The position numbers were made by a program, and so were the translations under genes. From NCBI RefSeq assembly GCF_000600085.1, contig NZ_CP006821.1:248001-312000 (forward strand): DNA of 64,000 nucleotides, given 5' to 3'. Under the pieces are notes generated by a model. It was not told where the DNA came from. It did no database searches and saw only the letters and a list, made by a program, of their open reading frames with translations. Numbering within the stretch: position 1 is the stretch's first letter; each line of letters opens with the position of its first letter. The DNA comes from Helicobacter pylori oki112. Its GTDB lineage: Bacteria > Campylobacterota > Campylobacteria > Campylobacterales > Helicobacteraceae. Shown here piece after piece: positions 1 through 9,424 of this stretch.

Positions 1-522
1 CCCAAAGAATATTTGCATGATAATATCAAGTTTTTTGTCAATCCTACAGGAAAATTCGTTATCGGTGGACCGCAAGGCGATGCGGGTTTGACGGGCAGAA
101 AAATCATCGTGGATACTTATGGGGGGAGTTGCCCGCATGGTGGGGGAGCGTTTAGCGGGAAAGACCCCAGTAAAGTGGATAGGAGCGCGGCTTATGCGGC
201 CCGCTATGTGGCTAAAAATTTGGTAGCGAGTGGGGTTTGCGATAAAGCGACCGTGCAGCTTGCTTATGCGATTGGGGTGATAGAGCCGGTGTCTGTTTAT
301 GTGAACACGCATAACACGAGCAAGTATTCAAGTGCGGAGTTGGAAAAATGCGTGAAAGCGGTTTTCAAACTCACGCCAAAAGGCATTATTGAAAGCTTGG
401 ATTTGTTAAGACCCATTTATTCGCTCACTTCAGCTTATGGGCATTTTGGGCGCGAATTAGAGGAATTCACTTGGGAAAAAACCAACAAAGCTGAGGAGAT
501 TAAAGCGTTCTTTAAGCGTTAA
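1..522 (+). CDS. metK: S-adenosylmethionine synthetase, 3' part
   Basis: Makes S-adenosylmethionine from methionine and ATP in the cytoplasm. The reading frame is open from base 1 (PKEYLHD...), so the 5' end lies outside the window and only about 173 C-terminal residues are present, against roughly 385 for the family. The family motifs [14 protein letters not shown] and the phosphate-binding loop [19 protein letters not shown] are visible near the start of the fragment. The gene ends in TAA, 65 bases before ndk, and runs in the same direction. The TTG at 13 is an internal leucine codon, not a start. Confidence 0.97.
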   Translation, partial: PKEYLHDNIKFFVNPTGKFVIGGPQGDAGLTGRKIIVDTYGGSCPHGGGAFSGKDPSKVDRSAAYAARYVAKNLVASGVCDKATVQLAYAIGVIEPVSVYVNTHNTSKYSSAELEKCVKAVFKLTPKGIIESLDLLRPIYSLTSAYGHFGRELEEFTWEKTNKAEEIKAFFKR

Positions 523-558
523 AAAATATTTTAAGGGTAATATTTTAAAAAATTTTTG

Positions 559-564
559 TATAAT
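559..564 (+). promoter_or_regulatory. -10 box for ndk
   Basis: A perfect TATAAT lies 24 bases before the ndk start, followed by a short leader and an AAGGAG-type ribosome site at about 576-582. No clear -35 is seen, which is usual for the H. pylori housekeeping sigma factor. It suggests ndk and the downstream lipid genes can start independently of metK. Confidence 0.6.
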
Positions 565-587
565 CAACAATTCACAAGGAGTTTAAA

Positions 588-1001
588 TTGAAACAAAGAA
601 CGCTGTCTATTATTAAACCGGATGCACTTAAGAAAAAAGTGGTAGGCAAAATCGTTGATCGCTTTGAGAGTAACGGCTTGGAAGTGATTGCTATGAAACG
701 CTTGCATTTAAGCGTTAAAGACGCTGAAAACTTTTATGCGATCCACAGAGAGAGACCCTTTTTTAAAGATCTAATAGAATTTATGGTCAGTGGTCCGGTG
801 GTGGTTATGGTCTTAGAGGGCGAAGATGCGGTGGCTAAAAACAGAGATCTTATGGGAGCGACTGATCCCAAACTCGCCCAAAAAGGCACTATCAGAGCGG
901 ATTTTGCTGAAAGCATTGACGCTAATGCGGTGCATGGGAGCGATAGCTTAGAAAACGCACATAATGAAATCGCTTTCTTTTTTGCCGCTAGAGATCTTTA
1001 A
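588..1001 (+). CDS. ndk: Nucleoside diphosphate kinase
   Basis: Transfers phosphate from ATP to nucleoside diphosphates through a phosphohistidine. At 137 aa it has the normal family length. It shows the N-terminal KPDAL motif and the active-site histidine in NAVHGSDS (His116). The start is TTG, chosen because AAGGAG sits 6 bases upstream and the protein then begins [14 protein letters not shown] as expected. The next gene begins 24 bases downstream, so ndk probably heads the rpmF-plsX-fabH transcription unit. Confidence 0.98.
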   Translation: MKQRTLSIIKPDALKKKVVGKIVDRFESNGLEVIAMKRLHLSVKDAENFYAIHRERPFFKDLIEFMVSGPVVVMVLEGEDAVAKNRDLMGATDPKLAQKGTIRADFAESIDANAVHGSDSLENAHNEIAFFFAARDL

Positions 1002-1025
1002 GGTTTAAGGGCGTTTTAAGTAAGC

Positions 1026-1382
1026 ATGCAATTTGAAATGCGTAAAATCGCTTTTAATACGCCTAAAGCGTTTTCTTTAGAGCATGAGGGAGTGGTTTTA
1101 GAGGGCGAAGTCATGCGAGTGGGGGCGAAATTGTTCCGCTTGAAAGCGTGCCTTAAGGGTGAATTGATGCTTATTTGCGATACAAGCGGTAAAGAGTTTA
1201 AAAAGAGCCTTGATGAGTCGTTGGTTTTGCATATTTCAGACGGGTTGTGGGATACGCAAAGCCAAAGTTTGGATTTTGATAATTTAGATGTTATTGAATC
1301 TTTCAATGGTTTTATTGATTTGAGCGAAATTTTACGCTCTGAAGTGGAGTCTATTAAATTAGACTACCATTATGCAGATTGA
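1026..1382 (+). CDS. YceD/DUF177 family protein
   Basis: A 118 aa protein that I place in the YceD (DUF177) family because it immediately precedes rpmF, plsX and fabH, the classic position of yceD. It also carries the family's central pattern L.GEL.L.CD..GKEF...L.E.L.LHISDG, with a single remaining cysteine. YceD has been linked to 23S rRNA and ribosome assembly in other bacteria and plants; its role in H. pylori is not shown by the sequence. The ATG start lies 24 bases after ndk. Corresponds to HP0199 by order. Confidence 0.75.
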   Translation: MQFEMRKIAFNTPKAFSLEHEGVVLEGEVMRVGAKLFRLKACLKGELMLICDTSGKEFKKSLDESLVLHISDGLWDTQSQSLDFDNLDVIESFNGFIDLSEILRSEVESIKLDYHYAD

Positions 1383-1397
1383 AATGAAGGAGAATTT

Positions 1398-1544
1398 ATG
1401 GCAGTACCTGATAGAAGAGTGAGTAAGACAAGAGCGGCAAAAAGGCGTACGCATTATGGCGTTAAGTTGGCTAAGCCCATAAAAGCTAAAGATGGCACTT
1501 GGAAGCTTCCCCACCATATTAACAAATTTACTAAAGAATACTAG
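1398..1544 (+). CDS. rpmF: 50S ribosomal protein L32
   Basis: A 48-residue basic protein starting [20 protein letters not shown], the standard L32 N-terminus, and ending KFTKEY. It is a component of the large ribosomal subunit. An AAGGAG ribosome site ends about 6 bases before the ATG. L32 upstream of plsX and fabH is conserved widely and couples ribosome and lipid gene expression. The cysteine pairs found in zinc-binding L32 forms are absent, so this is the zinc-free type. Confidence 0.96.
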   Translation: MAVPDRRVSKTRAAKRRTHYGVKLAKPIKAKDGTWKLPHHINKFTKEY

Positions 1545-1618
1545 TATAAAAGCTATCTTTAGTGATAGAAAGTATTTTAAAGGATTGCAACGGATTGCAA
1601 CAAGCCTTTTAAGGACGC

Positions 1619-2641
1619 ATGATGAAAATTGTAATAGACTTAATGGGGGCTGACCATGGGGTTTTACCCGTTATTGAGGGAGTCTCAAGGGCTTTAGAGA
1701 ATAAGAGTTTTAGTGCGGTTTTAGTGGGGGATAAAGACAAAGCGACCCCTTTTATTTCTAAAGAGTTAGCCAGCAAAGTGGAAATGATCCACACGCAAGA
1801 TTATATTAAAATGGAAGAAGCCGCCACTGAGGCAATCAAGCGTAAGGAATCTTCCATTTACTTGGGTATGGATATTTTGAAAAATGGGGCTGACGCTTTG
1901 ATTTCAGCGGGGCATAGCGGAGCGACTATGGGTTTAGCGACCTTGCGTTTAGGGCGTATCAAGGGGGTTGAAAGGCCCGCTATTTGCACTTTGATGCCTA
2001 GCGTTGGCAAACGCCCTAGCGTGCTGTTAGACGCAGGAGCGAACACGGATTGCAAGCCTGAATATTTGATTGATTTTGCTCTTATGGGGTATGAATACGC
2101 TAAAAGCGTGTTGCATTATGATAGCCCTAAGGTGGGTCTTTTGAGTAATGGCGAAGAAGATATTAAAGGGAACATGCTCGTTAAAGAAACGCATAAAATG
2201 CTAAAAGCTTATGATTTCTTTTATGGCAATGTGGAGGGGAGCGATATTTTCAAAGGGGTTGTGGATGTGGTGGTTTGCGATGGCTTTATGGGGAATGTGG
2301 TCTTAAAGACAACAGAAGGGGTCGCTAGCACGATAGGCTCTATTTTTAAAGATGAAATTAAAAGCTCTTTTAAATCTAAAATGGGGGCTTTGATGCTTAA
2401 GAATGCGTTTGGTATTTTAAAACAAAAAACCGATTACGCTGAATATGGGGGAGCACCGCTTTTAGGCGTGAATAAAAGCGTGATCATTAGCCACGGCAAG
2501 AGCAACGCTAGAGCGGTTGAATGCGCGATTTATCAGGCTATTAGCGCTGTTGAAAGTCAGGTTTGTTTGAGGATTACCCAAGCGTTTGAGAGCTTAAAGC
2601 CTAGCGTTTCTGCGCATCAAAGTGATCAGCAAGACGCTTAA
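1619..2641 (+). CDS. plsX: Phosphate acyltransferase PlsX
   Basis: Converts acyl-ACP to acyl-phosphate, the acyl donor for the first step of phospholipid synthesis. The 340 aa protein starts [14 protein letters not shown], the PlsX N-terminal signature, and contains the [17 protein letters not shown] motif near residue 280. Two ATGs are adjacent (1619 and 1622). AAGGA lies a few bases upstream and fits either. It follows rpmF by 74 bases and precedes fabH by 24, forming the plsX-fabH lipid pair. Confidence 0.97.
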   Translation: MMKIVIDLMGADHGVLPVIEGVSRALENKSFSAVLVGDKDKATPFISKELASKVEMIHTQDYIKMEEAATEAIKRKESSIYLGMDILKNGADALISAGHSGATMGLATLRLGRIKGVERPAICTLMPSVGKRPSVLLDAGANTDCKPEYLIDFALMGYEYAKSVLHYDSPKVGLLSNGEEDIKGNMLVKETHKMLKAYDFFYGNVEGSDIFKGVVDVVVCDGFMGNVVLKTTEGVASTIGSIFKDEIKSSFKSKMGALMLKNAFGILKQKTDYAEYGGAPLLGVNKSVIISHGKSNARAVECAIYQAISAVESQVCLRITQAFESLKPSVSAHQSDQQDA

Positions 2642-2665
2642 AGATGACTATTTTAAGGGGATTGA

Positions 2666-3661
2666 ATGGAATTTTACGCCTCTCTTAAATCCATTGCGAT
2701 GCATGTTCCAAGCGAGTGTGTGAAAAATGCAGAGTTTCAGCAATTTTTGGATACCAGCGATGAATGGATAGAAAAAAGGACTGGTATCAAAGAGCGCCGT
2801 TTCGCTAACGATGAAGAAAAAAGCAGCGATTTAGGGGTAATAGCGGCTAAACAGGCCATAGAGAGAGCGCATTTAACCCCAAAAGACATTGATTTGGTGG
2901 TTGTGGCGACTTTAAGCCCTGATTTTTTGGCCATGCCTTCAACCGCTTGCGTGTTGAGCGCGAAATTAGGCATTGAAAACAAGCCGGCGTTTGATATTTC
3001 AGCCGCTTGCACGGGTTTTATTTATTTATTATCGGTGGCTAAGGCTTATGTTGAGAGCGGGATGTATGAAAATGTGCTGATTGTGGGGGCAGAAAAAACG
3101 AGCAGCGTGCTAGATTTTAAGGATAGGGGGACTTGTATTTTATTTGGCGATGGGGCTGGGGCGTGCGTGATAGGCAGAACCAAGCGTTTAAAAGAAAGCA
3201 TTTTAGATGTGCAGATTTCAGCGAACGGGAATTTTTCTAATTATCTCTATACGCCAAGGACTCTAAAACCCACGCCCTTTAACGCTAAAGAAGAAGCTTT
3301 AGAGCCTTTTTTGTGCATGAAAGGCAATGAAGTGTTTAAACTAGCGGTAAAAACGCTTTTAAAAGATGTGGAAATGATCTTAGAAAAAAACGCTCTCAAA
3401 CCTGAAGATGTGCGTTTGTTTATCCCGCATCAAGCTAATTTTAGGATCATTCAAGCGGTGCGGGAGCATTTGGATTTTAAAGATGAGCAAGTGGTTTTAA
3501 CCGTGCATAAATACGGCAACACTTCAGCAGCCAGTATCCCTATGGCTATGGGTGAAGCTTATGAAGAGGGGTGCTTGAAAAAGGGCGATTTAATGCTTTT
3601 AGACGCTTTTGGTGGGGGATTGACTTGGGGTTCAGCGTTGGTGTATTTTGGAGGAAGTTAA
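2666..3661 (+). CDS. fabH: 3-oxoacyl-ACP synthase III
   Basis: Starts fatty-acid synthesis by condensing acetyl-CoA with malonyl-ACP. The 331 aa thiolase-fold protein shows the complete catalytic triad: Cys115 in [11 protein letters not shown], His255 in FIPHQAN and Asn285 in YGNTSAAS. The substrate-binding [10 protein letters not shown] segment is near residue 32. AAGGGG precedes the ATG. Lies directly after plsX, in the same direction. Confidence 0.98.
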   Translation: MEFYASLKSIAMHVPSECVKNAEFQQFLDTSDEWIEKRTGIKERRFANDEEKSSDLGVIAAKQAIERAHLTPKDIDLVVVATLSPDFLAMPSTACVLSAKLGIENKPAFDISAACTGFIYLLSVAKAYVESGMYENVLIVGAEKTSSVLDFKDRGTCILFGDGAGACVIGRTKRLKESILDVQISANGNFSNYLYTPRTLKPTPFNAKEEALEPFLCMKGNEVFKLAVKTLLKDVEMILEKNALKPEDVRLFIPHQANFRIIQAVREHLDFKDEQVVLTVHKYGNTSAASIPMAMGEAYEEGCLKKGDLMLLDAFGGGLTWGSALVYFGGS

Positions 3662-3682
3662 GAAAAGATTGAAGGAGTATTG

Positions 3683-3985
3683 ATGAAAAAGGTGATTTTT
3701 TTATTTTTAGTGGTGTTGGGGGGGTTAAAGTCGCAAAGCAGTTATTGCAGCGATTTTTGTGAAGGCACGCCAGATAGCCGTATCCCTCCTATGGGGTTTC
3801 ATTTCAGTTTTGTGCATTCAGTGAAATATTACTTGCAAGACCCACAAGAGCGCGATCACAAGCTTAAAAAATGCCATCAAGCCTTTGATTCGACGCTTAA
3901 GGTTAATTTTATCACGAAGTCTTTTAAAAAGGATTGCAAGCATGCGCAAATGGCTTTAGAGCAAGCTCAAAAAGGGACTCCATAA
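3683..3985 (+). CDS. Small cysteine-containing secreted protein (HP0203-like)
   Basis: About 100 aa, with a clear N-terminal signal segment (MKKVIFLFLVVLGGLKSQSS) followed by four to five cysteines in a short mature part (YCSDFC, KKCHQ, KDCKH). This suggests a disulfide-stabilised periplasmic or secreted product. ATG 3683 is preferred over an in-frame TTG at 3680 because GAAGGAG ends 5 bases before it. It follows fabH by 21 bases and may be co-transcribed. I do not recognise a family with known function. Confidence 0.8.
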   Translation: MKKVIFLFLVVLGGLKSQSSYCSDFCEGTPDSRIPPMGFHFSFVHSVKYYLQDPQERDHKLKKCHQAFDSTLKVNFITKSFKKDCKHAQMALEQAQKGTP

Positions 3986-4074
3986 AAGGGGTTTCTTTAG
4001 GGATTTTATTTCTTATAGCAGAAATTATTTTAAAGTAAAAGACAGATAAGGATTAGGGGCTAGTAGTTATTTTA

Positions 4075-4292
4075 ATGCCTATTGTTCTTATTGGGTTAGT
4101 ATTAACAGCTATTAGAGCTACCATAATGGCATTTAAAGGCGATACTGATGATGATGAAGTTGAGAGTGATGGTTTTTTAGTAGAATATGGGATAAATTCG
4201 TTGAATATCTCGGCTCTATTCTAGTTGCTATAATAATATTTTTTCCTTATATAATTGGTTCAGTTATCGCTTTAATTTTTATATTTTTTTGA
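4075..4292 (+). pseudogene. Frameshifted two-segment mini membrane protein
   Basis: An ATG at 4075 begins MPIVLIGLVLTAIRATIMAF, a membrane segment followed by an acidic GDTDDDEVESD stretch. The frame runs out at a TAG after 49 codons. Moving frame at the GGG of codon 39 (4189-4191) gives a continuation beginning DKFVEYLGSILVAIIIFF and ending with a second hydrophobic run at TGA 4290-4292. A GGGG instead of GGG would join the halves into about 72 residues with an N-in/loop/C-membrane layout. The translation is seen directly; that it was once one gene is inference. The ribosome site is weak (AAGGA about 25 bases upstream). Confidence 0.4.
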
Positions 4293-4370
4293 AACCAATT
4301 CTTCCAATGACTAGTAGCGTCTCAACCAAAAACTCAACCAACAACCAATTGAGAACCCAATATAGAAATT

Positions 4371-4585
4371 AATATTCTTTAGTCTGTTTTTTTAAAAAAG
4401 GGGGCTTTGGTTGCTTTGTTTTATGGCAAACTCTTAAAGGGATAGGGGGATATTTTGTGCTTTAATATCCCTTTAACCCCCAACTAAATCCCCCCTAACC
4501 CCATAATACCGCATTACAAGAAGCTATCGTTTGCTAAACAAACTTTTTGATATTAAAAAAGTTTTTAGCGTTTTTAAACTTCATT
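4371..4585 (-). repeat. Dispersed intergenic element, copy A
   Basis: Read on the minus strand, this stretch aligns over about 200 bases with 39440-39640. Shared blocks in order: GGT.ATGAA.T.TAAAAA, a hairpin (GTTTG/CAAAC at 4529-4543), GATA..TTCT..TAA.GCG, GGGGTTAGGGGG, CAAAATA.CCCC, TATCC, GAGTTT, TTTTTTAAAAAAA and AAAGAATA. A second hairpin GGGATATT/AATATCCC lies at about 4447-4472. The element starts roughly 40-70 bases after the stop codon of the minus-strand gene at 4617. No coding function is seen. It fills most of the gene-free 4293-4616 interval. Confidence 0.7.
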
Positions 4586-4616
4586 ACCAACACCCCATTA
4601 GAACAAAAACCAAATT

Positions 4617-5000
4617 TTATTTGGAAAATTTATGGTAATACTCGCCCTTGTCTGTGATGATTTTAACTTCTAACAATTGGTTAGGCTTGCAATCCAGGCG
4701 GTAAAATATCTGTTGCGAGTATTTTAATTCATGATCAAAGAGTTTTTCTTTTTTAAACTTATCGCCAAATTTGGGTTCTACTTTTTTAGTCGCTTCGCAT
4801 GAATTTCCCCTATTGACAATAAGATTTTTAATCACCACCGGCTCATCGTTCATGGAAGTGATGCTTAAAAGACTAGAATCCGTCATCTTCCCCATGAGTT
4901 TCCCCCCAGTCGCGCGGTAATCCAGCTTGAAATCCAAATCCTTTGCCCCCACACAAACACCGCTTATAACAATCAAGCTCAAACACATCTTTTTAAACAT
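4617..5000 (-). CDS. Small secreted protein (HP0204-like)
   Basis: About 127 aa, with signal segment MFKKMCLSLIVISGVCVGAK and a mature part rich in lysine. Two cysteines (NSCEAT and RLDCKPN) may form a disulfide. ATG 5000 is chosen over an in-frame TTG at 5003 because AAGGA lies 5 bases upstream. Probably periplasmic. No family with known function recognised. Transcribed leftward as a single gene from the TATAAT at 5034-5039. Confidence 0.8.
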   Translation of the reverse strand: MFKKMCLSLIVISGVCVGAKDLDFKLDYRATGGKLMGKMTDSSLLSITSMNDEPVVIKNLIVNRGNSCEATKKVEPKFGDKFKKEKLFDHELKYSQQIFYRLDCKPNQLLEVKIITDKGEYYHKFSK

Positions 5001-5033
5001 CAAAATCCTTTCACTTTATAATATTTGTGGGGT

Positions 5034-5039
5034 ATTATA
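5034..5039 (-). promoter_or_regulatory. -10 box for the HP0204-like gene
   Basis: The minus strand reads TATAAT here, 34 bases before the ATG at 5000, giving a leader of about 27 bases. A second AT-rich TATTATAA lies between it and the gene. No -35 recognised. Confidence 0.55.
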
Positions 5040-5073
5040 ATCAAATTTGATATATTCTTTTTTAATCGTTGGG

Positions 5074-6594
5074 TTATTGCACTCTTTTCTTTATCCATTC
5101 AAATAAGTATAGAAAATTCTTTTTTGTTTCTTCGCTCATTACATCGTCTTCTCCGCCATACAAAAGCCTTGTTTTGAACGCCATGGCCAATTCCATTTGC
5201 TTATTTTTAGCGTATTTTTTTCTATCATTTGCGCTGAAACAATCTTCAATTTGTTTGAAATGCCTATCGCAGTCTGAGAGTTGTAGGATTGTGATGGGAT
5301 CATGCATTTCTTCATTAGCCCTTTTAAATCGTTCGCTCGTTGCGTTTTGGTCAGAATCGCATTTCCTGTCATCATCTGTCAAAACAATGGGGTTGTTGTC
5401 TAACTCGCAGAGTTTTTGAATGGTTTCTTTCATCTCGTTTGGATTGTTTTTAAGCCCTGAAATGGGTAAGAAAGTGAAAGGAATGGGGTTGTCTTTGAAT
5501 TGTGGATTATGCTTATTGAAATACAATTTAAAAGCGCTCAAATAACAATAATCCGTGATGCCTTCTATAAAAATGATTCGGTGTTTTTGGGGGTTGTGGA
5601 AAACATGCTGACCCACCCCTAAAGAGCGTTTGATTTTATCTAGGGCGTCGGAGTCTTTGCTTGCATTATTTAGGGGATAGTTAAAGTGATTCTTAATTAC
5701 AGAGTCTTCTGTTTCTTTTTCTACAATCCTTATTTCATCTAAATGATCCGTATCCACCAAAAAGGGGTCATGGGTGGCTAAAACAAAAGTGACATGATTT
5801 TTATGAGCGTATTCTTTTAAAAATTTCCTAAACTCCTTCCTAGCTGGCACGCTCAAATGAGTGGCTGGCTCGTCCATAACATAGATGATATTCTTGTTAA
5901 AACTAAAATTTGATCCCACATTGTAGAGAAAACCAAACATGAAATTAAACGCCCATTGGAAGCCGGTGCTTTGCTGGCTCAAGATGATTGGTTTATTTTG
6001 TTCGTGGGACTTTCTGCAATCATAAACTTCAAGTTTTATTTCATATGCCGTGTATTCCTTCTCTTCAGAAAGCTTATTATTGTGTCGGACATGAATTTTT
6101 AATTGGTAACTATCTTGAGAACTATCTTCAGCGATCGCTAAAAGCCTGTTAAATTCTTTTGTAATCAAAGAATTTATTTTTAATTGCATGTTGTATTCCA
6201 AGATTTCTGCAAGATTTTCTAATATTTCTGTAAAATTTACCTTAAATAAAAGATGGCTTGTGTCTTTTTTAAAAAATTCAAATTGACATACATTATTATT
6301 GTATTTGCGTTTTACTTCAATTGGAAAAAGATGTTTTGATTGTCTGATCTCTTTTAGTGATTCTTGGTCTATTTCTTGCAAGTATTTTTCAGGGATATTG
6401 AACGATTTTTCAGAATCATAGATTACTAAATCATTATTTTTATCAAACATTATTATTTGTAACGCTTGACCATCTTTTAAAATGCTCAAAAAAAAAATTC
6501 CAAATTGTATTGGGGTGAAAGCCCATTTTCCTAAACAATGAATTTCTAAAGAACCAATCCCATTGGTCAAATTCAGAAGGGGAAGAATAATCAA
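5074..6594 (-). CDS. OLD-type ATPase/TOPRIM nuclease, C-terminal fragment (frameshifted)
   Basis: Carries the second half of an OLD-family nuclease. It has the ABC-like signature region (QQSTGFQWAFNFMFGF), Walker B (IYVMDEPATHLS), the switch histidine (LATHDPF) and a TOPRIM domain. TOPRIM shows the acidic IIFIEGITDY start and the VLTDDD metal-binding triad. Native sequence runs from about 6497 leftward, roughly 471 residues. The upstream part of this open frame (6498-6594) is a shadow of the N-terminal fragment's frame. The two pieces overlap at an A10 tract (6488-6497), and one base fewer would join them into a protein of about 1038 aa. As it stands, no Walker A is present in this piece, so it should be inactive alone. 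Confidence 0.8.
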   Translation of the reverse strand: MIILPLLNLTNGIGSLEIHCLGKWAFTPIQFGIFFLSILKDGQALQIIMFDKNNDLVIYDSEKSFNIPEKYLQEIDQESLKEIRQSKHLFPIEVKRKYNNNVCQFEFFKKDTSHLLFKVNFTEILENLAEILEYNMQLKINSLITKEFNRLLAIAEDSSQDSYQLKIHVRHNNKLSEEKEYTAYEIKLEVYDCRKSHEQNKPIILSQQSTGFQWAFNFMFGFLYNVGSNFSFNKNIIYVMDEPATHLSVPARKEFRKFLKEYAHKNHVTFVLATHDPFLVDTDHLDEIRIVEKETEDSVIKNHFNYPLNNASKDSDALDKIKRSLGVGQHVFHNPQKHRIIFIEGITDYCYLSAFKLYFNKHNPQFKDNPIPFTFLPISGLKNNPNEMKETIQKLCELDNNPIVLTDDDRKCDSDQNATSERFKRANEEMHDPITILQLSDCDRHFKQIEDCFSANDRKKYAKNKQMELAMAFKTRLLYGGEDDVMSEETKKNFLYLFEWIKKRVQ

Positions 6595-8191
6595 TGCAAG
6601 TAAATAATACAGCCTTAAAGTCGTTATCTGTGATTTTTGGCTCTTTGTATTCTTTCATGGTTGGCACGAGTTTGTAAGACTTATAAGATAAACCACCGCT
6701 TAAAGGGAATTGAACTTTATTTCTTAAGTTTTGAAACGCTGTATAAGGGTTACACTCTCGGCAATATTCTGCGAACTCAAAATAGTTTTTGCTTTGTTTG
6801 ACTTTTTCCTTGTTTGCTTCAAATTTATCTTTGATTTCACCAATATTTTTAGGGAACAAATGAACGCCACTCTTTTCATCTAAAGTTTTTATGTCTTCCC
6901 ACAGAAATTTTCTTGCTGATTCAAGAAAATCACTGTATCTGTATTGTTCGATTTCTGAATTGACTAATAAATCTATCTTTTTCAAATAAAGCTGACACAT
7001 CATGGATTTAATATCTTTAGACTCGTCGCTAACAACATGGCTTGCTATATATTTTTCGCATATTTGTTGGATATTATCCAACAAAACATCATAATTAAAC
7101 TCTAGCACTTTTTGATTTTTGCAGTCATTTCCAATTTCTTTTATCCATGATTCTTTGTTTCGCTCAAAATCCTCTCTTATTTTGTCAAGGTTTTTTAAAG
7201 AATTTTTAATTTTCTTTTTAAGGTTGCCTATATTTAACCGGAATGTTCTAAATTGCTGTTTAAAATTTTCATTGATAGGGTATTTTTCATCTATTTCTTT
7301 AATAATGTCTTTCACTTCAGTTTCTGGTGTGAATTTTGTAAAGTCGGTAGTCTTAAAAATTTCATCTAAACTTTTTAGCTTTTTTAAGATGTCTTCATTT
7401 TGTGGTTTGATTTCACCTTCACTAAGTTTTTTAAAATAAGAATAAATTTTTGCTAATTGATTTTGTTTGTGTTGCCCCATGACAAAAAATTCATCTGTGT
7501 TGTATTTTTTATCAGGCGTATTGCACTTTATGATTTCTTTGATGCACTGACAAAAATTTTTAATCCATTCGCTATTACCGCTTACATGTTTGATTAATTC
7601 TTTGAAAAACAGATTGTTGGTTGCGTTGGCATATTCAGTTACAAGCTCGCTCAATTTTAATTTTTCTTTGTAAAAATGTAAAAATAATCCTAATGAATTG
7701 TAAGAAGTTATAAGATTTATAAAATCACTCACAAGAGTGCAAATATTTGAATAGTCGTTATTGTTAGTGGGAATATAAACGCTGTTGCTACATTGTTCCC
7801 CTAAAGCTTCTACATGTTTTTCAAAAGGATAACTGATTAGTGTTTTTGATAATTCCTTTAATCCCTCGCCAATCTCTTCAGTCCGGATCCTCAAATCCAC
7901 GCAAGAAAAACCTGTGATTTTGTGATCAAGGATTGCTTCTTCTTCTAAACTTAAAAGGGTGTCTTTTTTATGGTTTTTAAAATAATCTTCTTCACTACAA
8001 AGTTTAATATCCGCATCATTAAAGATTGTCAAAGCTTCTAAAACATTGCTTTTACCGACATTATTTTCCCCCACTAAGATCACCAACCCCCCATGTTTTT
8101 CAAAACTTGAATTTAAAAGCAATTTTGTGGGCGATTTTCTACCCAAATTCCTAAAATGGTGCAATTTCAAAACACGCTTATAAAATTTCAT
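6443..8191 (-). CDS. OLD-type ATPase, N-terminal fragment (frameshifted)
   Basis: Starts [17 protein letters not shown] with the Walker A loop [14 protein letters not shown] near residue 47. A long charged, probably coiled-coil insertion follows (rich in [10 protein letters not shown] and [13 protein letters not shown] type sequence), as in SMC-like AAA ATPases of the OLD/RecF group. The native frame lasts to about residue 565 at the A10/T10 tract (6488-6497), then reads about 17 foreign residues to a stop. AGGA precedes the ATG. Together with the downstream piece this is a class 1 OLD-like nuclease, a family that includes anti-phage proteins. No UvrD-like partner is adjacent. HP0206/HP0205 by order. 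Confidence 0.8.
   Translation of the reverse strand: MKFYKRVLKLHHFRNLGRKSPTKLLLNSSFEKHGGLVILVGENNVGKSNVLEALTIFNDADIKLCSEEDYFKNHKKDTLLSLEEEAILDHKITGFSCVDLRIRTEEIGEGLKELSKTLISYPFEKHVEALGEQCSNSVYIPTNNNDYSNICTLVSDFINLITSYNSLGLFLHFYKEKLKLSELVTEYANATNNLFFKELIKHVSGNSEWIKNFCQCIKEIIKCNTPDKKYNTDEFFVMGQHKQNQLAKIYSYFKKLSEGEIKPQNEDILKKLKSLDEIFKTTDFTKFTPETEVKDIIKEIDEKYPINENFKQQFRTFRLNIGNLKKKIKNSLKNLDKIREDFERNKESWIKEIGNDCKNQKVLEFNYDVLLDNIQQICEKYIASHVVSDESKDIKSMMCQLYLKKIDLLVNSEIEQYRYSDFLESARKFLWEDIKTLDEKSGVHLFPKNIGEIKDKFEANKEKVKQSKNYFEFAEYCRECNPYTAFQNLRNKVQFPLSGGLSYKSYKLVPTMKEYKEPKITDNDFKAVLFTCIDYSSPSEFDQWDWFFRNSLFRKMGFHPNTIWNFFFEHFKRWSSVTNNNV
6488..6497. repeat. A10 tract (T10 on coding strand) splitting the OLD-like gene
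   Basis: Ten consecutive A on the plus strand. On the coding strand AAT-TTT-TTT-TTT-GAG keeps the N-terminal frame and stops soon after. With nine (or twelve) T, the frame AAT-TTT-TTT-TTG-AGC continues into the ATPase/TOPRIM half. Slipped-strand change of such tracts is the usual basis of phase variation in H. pylori. Confidence 0.85.
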
Positions 8192-8247
8192 GCCCTATCC
8201 TTTTTGAAAACTCAAATTTAATTTATAATGCAAAATTAAACAAAACA

Positions 8248-8256
8248 TGCTATAAA
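8248..8256 (+). promoter_or_regulatory. Extended -10 promoter for mrp
   Basis: TGCTATAAA matches an extended -10 (TGnTATAAT) 34 bases before the mrp ATG. A second TATAAT lies at 8224-8229. The region is the short divergent gap between the OLD-like gene and mrp. Confidence 0.5.
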
Positions 8257-8289
8257 GAAAATTCAAATACTATCATTTTAAGGATTAAA

Positions 8290-9396
8290 ATGCTCACCCA
8301 AGAAGATGTCTTAAACGCGTTAAAAACGATTATTTACCCTAATTTTGAAAAGGATATTGTCAGCTTTGGTTTTGTCAAAAACATCGCTTTGCATGACAAT
8401 CAATTAGGGCTTTTAATAGAAATCCCCTCAAGCTCTGAAGAAACGAACGCAATTTTAAGGGAAAATATCTCCAAAGCGATGCAAGAAATAGGCGTAAAAG
8501 CTTTGAATTTGGATATTAAAACCCCGCCAAAGCCCCAAGCCCCAAAGCCCGCCACTAAAAATCTAGCTAAAAACATCAAGCATGTGGTCATGATAAGCTC
8601 AGGCAAGGGCGGTGTGGGTAAAAGCACCACCAGCGTGAATTTAAGCATCGCTTTAGCGAATTTAAACCAAAAAGTGGGGTTGTTGGACGCTGATGTGTAT
8701 GGCCCTAATATCCCTAGAATGATGGGCTTGCAAAACGCTGATGTGATCATGGATCCTAGCGGTAAAAAACTCATTCCTTTAAAAGCTTTTGGCGTTTCTG
8801 TGATGAGCATGGGGCTTTTGTATAATGAAGGGCAGAGTCTCATTTGGAGAGGGCCCATGCTTATGCGAGCGATTGAGCAGATGCTAAGCGATATTATTTG
8901 GGGGGATTTAGATGTGCTGGTGGTGGATATGCCCCCAGGAACAGGCGATGCACAACTCACGCTAGCCCAAGCTGTGCCTTTGAGCGCAGGAATCACCGTT
9001 ACCACGCCTCAAATAGTGAGTTTAGATGACGCTAAACGGAGTTTGGACATGTTTAAGAAATTACACATTCCTATTGCGGGCATTGTAGAAAATATGGGGA
9101 GTTTTGTGTGTGAGCATTGCAAGAAAGAGAGTGAAATTTTTGGCTCAAATTCCATGAGCGGATTATTAGAGGCTTATAACACGCAAATTTTAGCCAAGCT
9201 CCCTTTAGAGCCTAAAGTGCGTTTAGGGGGGGATAAGGGCGAACCGATTGTGATTTCTCACCCTAATAGCGTGAGCGCTAAGATTTTTGAAAAAATGGCA
9301 CAAGATTTAAGCGTTTTTTTAGAGAGAGTAGAAAAGGAAAAATTAGCCGATAATAAGGACATCCAACCCACACAAACGCATGCTTGCTCGCATTAA
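8290..9396 (+). CDS. mrp: Mrp/ApbC-type Fe-S cluster carrier ATPase
   Basis: A 368 aa P-loop ATPase that in other bacteria binds and delivers 4Fe-4S clusters to target proteins. It has an N-terminal MIP18/DUF59-like domain (residues 1-75), a proline-rich linker, the deviant Walker [12 protein letters not shown] (about 103-113), [10 protein letters not shown] and a cluster-binding CEHC motif near residue 275. A histidine/cysteine tail (THACSH) ends the protein. TTAAGGA precedes the ATG. Convergent with the glycosyltransferase gene downstream. Confidence 0.95.
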   Translation: MLTQEDVLNALKTIIYPNFEKDIVSFGFVKNIALHDNQLGLLIEIPSSSEETNAILRENISKAMQEIGVKALNLDIKTPPKPQAPKPATKNLAKNIKHVVMISSGKGGVGKSTTSVNLSIALANLNQKVGLLDADVYGPNIPRMMGLQNADVIMDPSGKKLIPLKAFGVSVMSMGLLYNEGQSLIWRGPMLMRAIEQMLSDIIWGDLDVLVVDMPPGTGDAQLTLAQAVPLSAGITVTTPQIVSLDDAKRSLDMFKKLHIPIAGIVENMGSFVCEHCKKESEIFGSNSMSGLLEAYNTQILAKLPLEPKVRLGGDKGEPIVISHPNSVSAKIFEKMAQDLSVFLERVEKEKLADNKDIQPTQTHACSH

Positions 9397-9401
9397 TTTT
9401 G

Positions 9402-9424
9402 AAAAGGGTTTAAAAAACCCTTTT
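9402..9424. terminator. Bidirectional hairpin between mrp and the glycosyltransferase
   Basis: AAAAGGGTTT, loop AAA, AAACCCTTTT forms a 10 bp stem flanked by T-rich sequence on the plus side and A-rich on the other, suiting two convergent genes. The stop codon of the leftward glycosyltransferase (9410-9412) falls inside the stem. Confidence 0.7.

Noticed and set aside
734..916. Leftward open frame opposite ndk
   Set aside because: Mirror frame of a well-identified gene with no ribosome site or family match; many similar frames opposite real genes were dismissed for the same reason.
4371..4585. IS605/IS608 transposon end
   Set aside because: The hairpins do not match the IS608 end hairpins I remember and no tnpA/tnpB gene is nearby; kept only as an unassigned repeat.
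8400..9005. 201-codon leftward frame opposite mrp
   Set aside because: Long, but antisense to conserved Mrp codons, with low-complexity residues and no start signal.
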